DNA of 64,000 bases. It comes from Rhabdophis nuchalis (lineage: Eukaryota > Chordata > Lepidosauria > Squamata > Natricidae). Location: NCBI GenBank assembly GCA_039707465.1, contig CM077645.1, positions 143,717,503 through 143,781,502 of the forward strand, written 5' to 3'. Positions 54,980 through 64,000 of the stretch are shown in pieces (the first letter of the stretch is position 1; each line of letters starts with the position of its first letter). Position numbers and translations under genes: made by a program. Under the pieces are notes generated by a model. That model was given only the letters and a program-made list of their open reading frames with translations, was not told the DNA's origin and ran no database searches.

Positions 54980-56816
54980 AAACATAAGTCCTTCCACCAA
55001 AGGAAGATGTTTATGCTCCAATGATGTTTCCTTTCCAAATAAAGTTCCAGGCAGGCTGATATTGTATGGTATGTCATAAAAATCCTTCGTTGCTTCCAGG
55101 TGTATGTCTCAGGACAAGAAAAGTAAAATGGGTTTTTTTGGGTGTTGCTGCTACCATCATGCAATTGCCCCGTGCATTTCTACATTCGGTTACTGCTTGT
55201 ATAGCATCTATCCCGGTCACTTGCTCGGAAGTTGAAGGTGAGTTATTTAAAGAAATTTTCTCTTACAAATTAATATTGCTCAGGTGGAGCAGCAAATGGA
55301 CTTTTCTTCATGATCAAGGAGCCTAGCAGCCAAGGCCAGCCAACTTATTTTGGCACCGGATTGTGCCAGAGACCATCTATACAGAAAGCATTTTCCCCTT
55401 TCCAGTGGTAAAAACCAGTTATACAATGACCAGTTTGCTGCCTTTTCAAACTACAAATACAAAGGCTTGTATTAAAAAAAAACAAAAAAAAACAGCTGCC
55501 TGCAGAAGCTCATTCATTCTGTCAAGCAGCAAGAAACGCTTAGATAGATCACCTTCCTTGTAGATGATTCCAGCAGCTCCTTTCCCTCAGGAATATTATT
55601 TCAAGCTTTTACAAATTCCTCAAGGGTGAATCAAAAACACATACGTAACTGTGTGTTAAGCAAAGTTAAGAGACCATATTTGGGGATTGTAGCCGTGCTT
55701 AGCACAATGGCAAGAATTTGCTAAGCTTTAATGGGGGATAAGTCCCAAGGACATTCATAACTGCAAGAAAGCAAGCGAAATCTCAACCCTGCCATTTGTA
55801 TTAAGACCTATCTCAGATCTGCCCAATATACATTATTTCCACACACCACACTTTAGCATTTTAACTAACTGCCTGGGTAAAGATCTCAGGCAGCTTCCAA
55901 AGTTTTAAAAGGCTAGGCAGCACATCACAGCCTGACAGGGAGAATAAACATTTTAAGATAGTGAGGAAACATGCCAAGAATGTTCCTCCAGGCCATTTCC
56001 TTGACTTGTTTATGTTGCATATTCAAGGCTCTGAACAGTATGGGATGTGTTGTGCTATACTATACAATATACAGCCCTATATGTGAGGAGGGAAGCAGCA
56101 GCCTTAAAGGCATTTCAGTTGTTTTTCCTCCAAACCAATCATCGAGGTGGTGGGTGAGGGACAAGAATGTAGCAATAAACAACATCCCCTCACACCACCA
56201 CTCCACAACAATAAGTCACGCAATTCCCCAAGCTGCTATTAGTTCCAGGGAAGGTGGAGGAAGCTTCTGTCGGTACTTACAGAATTTCCCTTTCAAGGGG
56301 TCTCCGGGAGCGTTTCTAATTAGCAGGGGAGAAAACAATAAGATTATTTCTAATGTGATGCTCTATCTGCAAGTTAATAAAAAGAGAAGACAAAAACAGC
56401 AGATGAGCCATTAGATAACCAGTTTTGGTAAAAGAGGACTAGGTAGCCATTTTTGCCTGCAAAAAAACAGAAAAGGAAAAAAGGAATTTTGCAGAAGACT
56501 GGGATAATCCTTCTTAATACAAGCAGATTATAAACCTAAAGGAAACTGGAGAACCGTCTTTAGATTTCTTGCTCCTGTTATTTTGACTCCTGGCACAATC
56601 TTCTCCTTTTTATTAGTTTATTTTTTATGTTCCAGAACCAGCTGCCCTTGCAAGTTGCTGCTTGCTAGAGACCAATATTTCTTGGGCCTGTTCAGCCATA
56701 CCAATCACCTGAAAGATTGCTGAGAGTAAGTCGCTTCCCGCTTCCCTTTTGTTATAGAGATAAATTCACAGTTGAGGGATCTCTTTGTACATCAAGTGAT
56801 CGTTCTGTCAATGAAG
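54980..56816. other. Unassigned stretch
   Basis: No gene can be supported. At 55092-55239 there is an acceptor-like 'cgttgcttccag' and a donor-like 'gaag|gtgagt' enclosing an open plus-strand segment, but the opposite strand is equally open and no family is recognised. The 147-codon open frame at 55971-56414 is likewise unrecognised. Confidence 0.35.
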
Positions 56817-56824
56817 CTTTAGCT

Positions 56825-56961
56825 CAATGTTTCTCAAAGTTGACAACTTTAAGATGTGTGGACTCCAACTCCCAGAATTCCCCAGCAAGTAATATGCTGG
56901 CTGAGGAATTCTGGGAATTGGAGTCAACACATCTTTAAATTGCCAAGTTTGAGAAACACTG
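56825..56961. mobile_element. Palindromic hAT-like MITE, copy 6
   Basis: Ends CAATGTTTCTCAAAGTT and AAGTTTGAGAAACACTG with the shared core 'aactcccagaattccccagc'. Flanks ctttagct (56817-56824) and ctttagtt (56962-56969), 7 of 8 identical. Confidence 0.9.
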
Positions 56962-56969
56962 CTTTAGTT

Positions 56970-57784
56970 ATACTGTAGAAGGTTGCCTGTGTTCTTGAAG
57001 ATAAATTGACAGTCAAGTATCACAACTAAAACTTGGTCAAACTCTTAATGCTTAAAAAAAATTTAACCTAACTTCTGCTTCTTGGTTTGGATCAGTGTTG
57101 TGCTTCTGACTGATAGAGGGGGAAAAAAATAAGCACATTGCCAAAAATAAACTTCCATCTGTCCACCCTATTGCCCCAAGTAGGCAGCCAATAATAGTCA
57201 TGGTAGATTCAGATGCAATCTGCTCACCGTATTTCCTGCAGTCTCTGATTTGCTTTCTTGACAAAAGGGAATACAAAAAGTGTTTTTCCTAGCTTTCTTT
57301 GATGAAGAGCAATCAGATAGCCTTAATCCCCTCATGTTTCCATAACCATGAGCAATAATCCACAAACAGACTCTTTCTTTTGTTTTCCAATTTTCTCATC
57401 TGTTATGCCAGATAATAAATAACCTATGTGTGAAGATATTCAACAATTCTCTGCAAAACAGACTGATGCCTAGCCTTTTCTAGTCTCATAATCTCAGGAT
57501 CTATTGCATACATTTATTTACTACTTTATTTTAAATCCATGTATTTCTACTGTTTCTTAATTGGAAGCCAAACAAAAAATTAAGTATCCATAAAATAATG
57601 AGCATCATCAGTTATTAAAACAGAAATCTAGCAAAATTAAGAAAAAAATATTGAACATCCAAAGGCTATTTCCTTTGAGGGTTATGCTAATTTCTGTAGC
57701 AATAATGTTCCATTTCTGTTTGCAATAATAGAAATAATGTGAAATGCATCAGCCCTGTCCACCAATTGTGTCTTTAATGGTATG
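56970..57784. other. Unassigned stretch
   Basis: AT-rich, nothing recognised. Confidence 0.4.
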
Positions 57785-57792
57785 GATTAGAG

Positions 57793-57914
57793 CAGGGGTC
57801 CCCAACCTTTGCAATTTTAAGTCTGAAGGACTTCAGTTCCCAGACTTCTCCAGCCAGCTTTGCTTTGCTGGAGAAGTTAAAGAGACTTAAAGTTGCAAAG
57901 GTTGGGGACCCCTG
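57793..57914. mobile_element. Palindromic hAT-like MITE, copy 7
   Basis: Ends CAGGGGTCCCCAACC / GGTTGGGGACCCCTG as in copy 3, with a perfect 8-bp duplication gattagag at 57785-57792 and 57915-57922. The hairpin turn is asymmetrically shortened. Confidence 0.92.
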
Positions 57915-57922
57915 GATTAGAG

Positions 57923-58471
57923 GAAAGCTTACCTGGTGTCCCATTTCAGTCTCTGTTGTGCTGCCATTGTGTACATAAAAGGGTTAAAAGGGGAGTAACA
58001 AAAGGCCACACTAATTATCTATACTATTGTTTCCAGTGGCCCTAAAACTTCCCTTCTAATAGAAGAAAGCTACACAGATAAGATAATGTAAATTCTTGCC
58101 TCTTTCTTATGCCTACTTTTTGTCATTTTGCTACTTAACTCTTTTTGATGTTTGTTGATATTTAATAAACTTTTTTTCTTTTTTTGCTACCTGATTTCAG
58201 TGGTGTTAGTGCTTGGTCTGATCTAGATTTCATGATTGTTTGAAGATATGCTAGATACAAACACAACTAGAAATTGGCCACAATAATTTTCCAGCAAATA
58301 AGAATGCAGGCTTTCCTCCTATTTATACAATCATGCTTGAACAAAAAAATTGTCTTTACATTTAAATCAATGGAAAAAGAGAAAGAAATAGGTGCATTAC
58401 ATTAAAAAAAAATCCTAGATGCCGCTGTGAAGCTTAGGCCCATAACTGAGAAGATTTCTCTACAGGAATTG
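57923..58471. other. Unassigned stretch
   Basis: AT-rich with no recognised repeat or gene. Confidence 0.4.
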
Positions 58472-58479
58472 ATTTTAAT

Positions 58480-59043
58480 CAGTGGCAGATTACGGCTCAC
58501 TGGTGCCCTAAGCACTGACAAATCTTGGTGCCCCTCCTTTGTATATACCAGTGATGGCGAACCTATGGCACGGGTGTCACAGGTGGCACGCAAGGCCATT
58601 TCTTAGGGCACGCGATGCGTTGCTCTGTCAGCTCCAGTGTGCTTGTGTGCCCTGGCCAGCTGATGTAGGCCTTCTTTTGAGGCTGTTTATCGCCCTCTGG
58701 AGGCTTCAGGGAAGCTCCTGAAGCCTCTGGAAATGAGGGGGAGGCCGTTTTCACCCTCCCCAGGATCCTAGAAAGCCTCTGGAGCCTGGGGAGGGCGAAA
58801 ATTGTGTGCCAAAAGCAGGGGGTCGCGCACATAGCATTATGTGTGTGGCACGCCCACATACGACCCCCCCCCCCCCTGTGCTCCCACCGCTTTTGGCACG
58901 CGAGCCAAAAAAGGTTAGCCATCACTGGTATATACTGTACAAATCTTCATTGGGATTTTTTTTCTTTTTCAACTTTCTGGTGCCCCCTTGGGCCTGGTGC
59001 CCTAAGCACGTGCTTAGTCTACTTAATGGTTAATACACCACTG
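58480..59043. mobile_element. hAT-like MITE ('agtggcagatta') hosting another
   Basis: Ends CAGTGGCAGATTA and TTAATACACCACTG, with 'ggtgccctaagcac' near each end. The flanks attttaat and aatctaat are only 6 of 8 identical, so it is older. It is interrupted by the element at 58549-58927. Confidence 0.7.
58549..58927. mobile_element. hAT-like MITE ('agtgatggcgaacc'), nested
   Basis: Ends CAGTGATGGCGAACC and GGTTAGCCATCACTG with a perfect target duplication gtatatac at 58541-58548 and 58928-58935. The interior carries repeated 'ggcacgc' motifs and complementary 'gcctctggaggcttc'-type segments. GC-rich and non-coding. Confidence 0.92.
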
Positions 59044-59051
59044 AATCTAAT

Positions 59052-60103
59052 TCTTCTTTTATCTTTCATCTATAATCAGAAAATGTGGTTGTATGTCTTT
59101 TTTCCAAATTGCCCACAATGTATCTATGGGATTTTAAACAGCATTGGGTAATTTACAGTGCACTCAGTAAGTCCTGTATGTCCCTGAGCTTCATTCACAG
59201 GTTGTTTGTTCCTGGTGAACCCTTCAGAGGTTGTTGGTTGTTGTGTTTTTTTTAGGTATCTGGTTCGTGTTATTTCTTCAGATTTCAGTAGATAGCAACT
59301 CCAGGACTGGCAGGCGCATGGTTAGGCACAACTAACACAGAATAACAGTTTGTTTTAAAGATACTAATTCTTATCCTTTTCTTCATTATTGCTACAGTGC
59401 TAAATAATAGGATAAAGTGAAAACACATTTTTGTATGACTATTAGTCATCCACTTATAAAACCAACAGAAGAAAAAAATACTATTTTCCTTCTTTGTTTT
59501 GTTCAAGTACCTAGACCAATGAAAAAAATATGCCATCGTTTTTTTTTCATTAAGAGAAAAACCCTTCACTTCAACCATCTGTAATAATAGAAGGGTGGGT
59601 GGGTAGGTGGGTAGGTAGACAGATAAAAATCCACTAATGTAAATATTTACTGGAAAGCATGAGAGAATCAATGACTTAATTTTGGCTTTTGTTAAAAGCT
59701 GCTATGGGGCATTGGCATTCCCATTCTGTGAAGCAGTACTTAATTTCATAGTTTAAAGCAGCACTGTCTCATTTATGAAACATGCACAGCAGTTATGCAT
59801 ATGGCTTTATTATTTTCAGCACTGAGATTGCAATGAGTTACATCATCAAGCTCACATTGCTAAAGTAAATAAGTCTTTTAATTCTTATATGTTACGTTCC
59901 ATGACTGCAAGTGCAGGCTATAGCTAATTATAAACCAATTGATTGGTTGCGGGCATTGCAAGTCATAGGAATATAAATAGATAAAAACTCATTGCATGAC
60001 CTCACTTTGTAATCAAAGCCCCCTTTTAAAATTATCCTCAGTCTTAAGTATGTGTGGGGTGCGTGTTGCAGAATGTACTGTATATACACTGGTAAAGTCA
60101 GTA
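59052..60103. other. Unassigned stretch
   Basis: No gene or family recognised. A short GTGG/GTAG repeat is at about 59595-59619. Confidence 0.4.
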
Positions 60104-60240
60104 CAGGTAGTCCTCAACTTACACAAATTATAACGGCCATGAAAAAGTGACTTATGACCATTTTTCACAATTACGATGTTTGTAACATCTCCATGGTCAC
60201 GTGATCAAAATTCAGACTCTTGGCAACTTATTCATATTTG
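60104..60240 (+). mobile_element. TA-target MITE, copy I, truncated
   Basis: Begins caggtagtcctcaacttac after TA and contains 'gtgacttatgaccattttt' and 'cacgtgatcaaaattcag', then stops at about 60240 in the middle of the element. Confidence 0.8.
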
Positions 60241-61532
60241 ACATTTTCATACTGTTCTGTTTTTCATTGATCCATCTTTCTCCTAAAAATAGTTTCCAGG
60301 ATTCCTCTTCTACAAGATTCAGGCAGGCTGGAAAATTATAGGAAAAAGCCAGGAAGGCAGATCGGTGATATTTCCTATCCCCACTGTTGTTACTCTAGGC
60401 TACATAAAATAGCCCACAGCTTGGTGAGAAGGTATCTTCAGATCAGACATGCTTTTGAAGATAACGCCAAAAACAGAATAGGCTGCGTATTCAGTAGAAT
60501 AAGTCAGTCTCTTTTCTATAAAATGGAGAGAGCTAGGTTCCTTCTTTTGCCTTACCAACCCAAAATTAAAAAGGAGATAAGCTACTCCTTATTACATGCA
60601 ATTGTTTGGGGCCAATTTGATCACAATTCTGGGATTGCCCATTCCTTCTACTCCTCCCTTCCTTCTTTTTTCTGACAAGAGTTCATTGGCCAACTTATAG
60701 ATTATGCTAGCCAAATAAAGAAGACAAAAAAGGAACAGATTTGTGTGGAATTTTTATAATGAAGTTATTTGAATATATATACATTCAAAAACAATTATTG
60801 CAATTTCCACAGAAATAAAAGTGGAGTTAAATTGGGACTATCTCCCTAGACTATTTTCAGGTAACAAATCATTGGGTAGTTTCAAGAAAGTTAGCATCTC
60901 CTCACGGGGTTATTTATGTTTAAGTAAGACTCAAAACAGTCTGGTTTAAAGTCCTCCAACAGAAGATGTCTTCAGATAGACAACTGGGCAGAATTCACTC
61001 TGATAAATTTGTTTCCAAAATATTGTACAGTTGTAAATAAGGCGATATTTCAGAGACATTTGAAATCTCCAGGTATCTCTCTCCAAACAGCAGAATAACT
61101 TCCAGCCCGTCAATGAATTTCATAGGAGAGGAGACTGCATAACAGTGTTTCCAATGCCCACAGAGGTATATATTTATGAAAGAAATATCACAAAATGTAA
61201 ACGTGTTGTCTTGATGCAATATGAAACTTTGGGGAGTTGTGATTATAAATTCTGACTCCAAATGCTCTGTGGCTTTGAATAAGTCATTAATCTATTCCCG
61301 TTCTATATTCTCATCCACGAACAAGATAACTTTAATGCCTGCCTTACTTACAGGTGCAGTGTGGAATTATTAATGTATTGGTTCTTCCCCCTTCAAATTA
61401 ATATCAATGCTGTCTCGCATATATTCATTCCTTTTGTCCCCAGGATGAGCCATTTTAAATTTTCTCTTTTTAGTATTTTTATAATTAACAATACATCTGT
61501 AACAATTTTTGTCAACAGCACTGGTTAGAGTA
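60241..61532. other. Unassigned stretch
   Basis: AT-rich, no recognised repeat or supported gene. The 88-codon minus-strand frame at 60995-61261 has no family signature. Confidence 0.4.
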
Positions 61533-62080
61533 TCATATTTTTCGGAGTATAAGATGCACCAAGGTTTTGAAGAGGCAAATTACAAAAAAAAGTAGGTAGG
61601 TCGATAGAGGGATAGAGAGGGAGAGAAAGAAAGAGAAATACAGTAGGTAGGTAGGTAGGTAGGTAGGTAGGTAGGGTAGGTAGGTAGGTAGGTAGGTAGG
61701 TAGGTAGGTAGGTAGATAAAGGGATAGAGAGAGAAATGGAGAGACAGAAATACAGGTAGGTAGGGTGTGTGTGTGTAGGTAGATAGGTAGGTAGGTAGAA
61801 AGAGAGAGAAATAGAAAGAGAGAGAGAAATACAGTAGATAGGAAGGGAGTGTGTGTGTGTGTGTGTAGGTAGGTAGGTAAAGGGGGGGAGAGAGAAATAT
61901 AGTAGGTATGTAGGGAGAGAGAGTGTGTAGATAGGTAGGTAGAGGAATAGAGAGAAATAGAAAGAGAGAGAAACACAGTAGGTAGGTAGGGAGAGAGTGT
62001 GTGTGTAGGTAGGTAGGTAGAAGGATAGAGAGAGAGAAATAGAGAGACAAATACAGTAGGGAGGGAGGGAGGGAGGGAGG

Positions 62081-62154
<74 letters not shown>

Positions 62155-62702
62155 AGGTAGGTTGAGGTTTCCAGGTGTATTTATCCATATCCTGGAGAAG
62201 GAAATCACTGGCAAACCTTAAGACTTTGTTTCTCCTGGCACAGAAACAGTTAGAGCCTTCCGAAAGAGCTTTCCGAAAGTGTTTTTGCACTGCAAACCTC
62301 CCCAAAACTGCTAGTTTCTCCGTGAAAATGGGGCCATTTTTCTTCAAATAAAAAGCATGACTAGCCTTGGGGGGGGGGGCTTGCAGAGTGCTCCTGGGGG
62401 GTGGGGTGGGGTGTAAAATGAGCAAGAAACTGCCCCATTTATCGCAAAAACGAGCCATTTTTGTGTCAAATAAATTGCATGCATAGCCCTATGAAGGCTT
62501 ATAGAGTGCTGCTGGGGGCTGGGGGGCGGGGAATGGCCCATTTGAGGCTACTTTCTGCCCTTCCCAGCCCCCAGGAGCTCTCTGGAAGCCTCCATAAGGC
62601 TAAGCACAGCCATTTTGGTGAAGGGGGGGGGGTTTCAGGAGGCCAAAAATGCTGTATTTGATGTATAAGACACACCCAGATTTTCAGCCTCATTTTAGAG
62701 GG
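61533..62702 (-). mobile_element. 'ggagtataagacgcacc' transposon carrying a GTAG/GAGA array, copy 2
   Basis: The left end 'catatttttcggagtataag' and 'ggttttgaagaggc' lead into an array (61590-62160) and then 'tttccaggtgtatttatcc', as in the copy at 12439. This copy is more complete: it continues through G-rich segments to 'tgtataagacacacccagat' and 'ttttcagcctcattttagag'. That is the complement of the other end seen in the short element at 63485-63764, though the last few terminal bases are lost. Confidence 0.78.
61590..62160. repeat. (GTAG)n / (GAGA)n / (GTGT)n array
   Basis: GTAG blocks alternate with GAGA, GGGA and GT blocks. The spacer 'aaatacagtag' recurs, as in the array at 12.5-13.2 kb. 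Confidence 0.9.
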
Positions 62703-62940
62703 AAAGTCAGTTGCACTTAAAGACTAGGAATAATGTGTTTGGCTGAAGTATGTTGAACTTAAGCAAATTTTACTTTGAAGCCTATGGAGGACAAAAGATA
62801 AAAAGCTTAGAGTAAAAAAATAACTCATGAATACATGAGATGCTATTAACAATAGTGGGATCTATTAAACAACTCATTGATAAAGTTCTTGACTTTCACT
62901 GTTTCTGTTAGAATGGTCAGAATATGGGAAATATACAAGT

Positions 62941-63008
62941 TGAAACCTGAACTCCCTTCGGGGAGAGAGGGCGGTCTAGAAATCTAATAAAATAAATAAT
63001 AATAATAA
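62941..63008 (+). mobile_element. LINE 3' tail stub
   Basis: Only the last stem ('cccttcggggagagagggcgg') and the AATAAA/AAT-rich tail remain. Confidence 0.65.
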
Positions 63009-63212
63009 CTCTTAAAACAAGATAGCAAATGTTATACAATAGACACAGCTGAGATTTGATAGGATGATTCTTATTACTGAAATGCAGCAACTGAAGGATG
63101 ATTTTGGGCAATGGAATAGAAGCAGCAGAAAAGATTAACTGCATTTATGTTCAATATTCTTAGTAGTAAGAACCTCTCTATTTAAAATAATTGGAAAAAT
63201 AATAGGTTATAT

Positions 63213-63824
63213 CATTGGTGGGATTCAAAAATTTTTACTACCGGTTCTGTGGGTGTGGTGTGGCTTGGTGGGCATGGCTTGGTTGACATGACAGGGGAAG
63301 GATTCTATAAAATATCCAGTGGAAAGATACAGTAAAATCCTCATTCCCTTCCCACCCCGCTAACCTGCTTTCCAGCTCTGTTATCCTGTGCAGAGCAGGA
63401 GCCAGCCAATCAGCTGGGACTTGGGAGGCAGGGAATAAATGGGGATGGAGCCAACCAGAGGTGGTATTTGCCAGTTCTCCAAATTACTACATTTTTCGGA
63501 GTATGACACACCTTTTTCCTTCAAAAAAGAGGCTGAAAATCTGGGTGTGTCTTATACACTGAATACAGCATTTTTTGCCTCCTTAAACCCCTTCCCCTTC
63601 ACCAAAATGGCTTTTTTTTAAAAAAAACGGGCCCATTTTGCGAAAAACAGGCCATTTTTGGGAGGTCTGCAGAGTGCAAAAACTTCTTTTTTAAATTTGC
63701 CCCTTCAAAAACTTGGTGCGTCTTATACTCTGGTGCGTCTTATATTCCAAAAAAAAATACAGTACTCAAAATTTCCACTATGAGTTCATTAGAACTGGTC
63801 AGAACTGGCTGAACACCAACCCTG
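63213..63824. mobile_element. hAT-like element ('ggtgggattcaaa') with nested insertion
   Basis: Begins cattggtgggattc with 'ctaccggttctgtgggtg' next. Ends 'agaactggctgaacaccaac' then cctg. Target duplication is not clear. It is split by the short element at 63485-63764. Confidence 0.65.
63485..63764 (+). mobile_element. 'ggagtataagacgcacc' transposon, short form
   Basis: 280 bp with ends tactacatttttcggagta and the complement near 63735-63764 ('ctggtgcgtcttatattcc' then 'atacagta'). Flanks ctccaaat (63477-63484) and ctcaaaat (63765-63772) agree at 7 of 8, implying an 8-bp target duplication and hence possibly a hAT-like transposase. It lacks the GTAG array of the other two copies. Confidence 0.8.
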
Positions 63825-64000
63825 ATTATAGTAGTCATTATCTGTTGAACTAAGGAGAACTATGGATAATGTTTTCTAAATGCAAACTGAAGATCTTTTG
63901 AAGTAGCATGTAGTAGTGAGAGGAAATGTAATTACTCCAGCATCTGTTGAGAGAGAAACTCTGCCAAGCATAGTCCTTCTAAAAAATATACTGACTTGTC

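Noticed and set aside
55092..55239. Possible internal exon with acceptor and 'gtgagt' donor
   Set aside because: Both strands are open over the same bases, no family is recognised and no partner exon is seen.

Overview
This window looks like non-coding vertebrate DNA from a squamate reptile. The evidence is the repeat content: BovB LINE 3' ends, a tRNA-headed SINE ending in a 'gctattgct' tail (Sauria-type), a CR1-L3-type LINE tail common in snakes and anguimorph lizards, L2/CR1-group LINE 3' ends, and many non-autonomous hAT-like elements with 8-bp target duplications. Species and chromosome cannot be read from the sequence. I recognise no complete host protein-coding gene and no tRNA, rRNA or CRISPR array. 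The possible host signals are a CpG-rich block at about 39.3-40.35 kb (promoter-like) and one weak candidate terminal coding exon on the minus strand at about 30.54-30.64 kb.

The main feature is a nearly intact tyrosine-recombinase retrotransposon of the DIRS type at 43436-49336. It has inverted terminal repeats (a 122-bp segment identical at both ends), an internal complementary region near 48.94-49.02 kb that is complementary to both element ends, and a gag-like ORF carrying one apparent frameshift. It also has an open reverse transcriptase/RNase H ORF and an open tyrosine recombinase ORF with R, HxxR and Y residues present. Its leader holds seven same-strand GCCATnTTG motifs (YY1-like), six of them on a roughly 30-bp period.

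Layout. 0-10 kb: LINE 3' end, palindromic hAT hairpin, nested SINEs, a 991-bp hAT-like element, LINE relics. 10-24 kb: a hairpin inserted in the end of another MITE, a transposon carrying a GTAG/GAGA array, two BovB fragments in opposite orientations, TA-target MITEs and a LINE 3' end. 24-36 kb: a CR1-L3 tail split by a SINE, a 1.36-kb hAT-like element holding a long inverted repeat and a purine-only microsatellite, and LINE relics with two fold-back inverted duplications. 36-43 kb: mostly unrecognised sequence plus the CpG-rich block. 43-53 kb: the DIRS element, then two minus-strand LINE copies, one keeping much of its reverse transcriptase. 53-64 kb: AT-rich sequence, more hairpins, a hAT nested in a hAT, and the second GTAG-array transposon.

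The autonomous elements supply their own replication functions. The DIRS encodes Gag, RT/RNase H and a recombinase, and the LINEs encode RT. The MITEs and SINEs encode nothing and must have relied on proteins made elsewhere. Long open frames through the GTAG, GAAA and GAGA repeats are artefacts of repetitive sequence.
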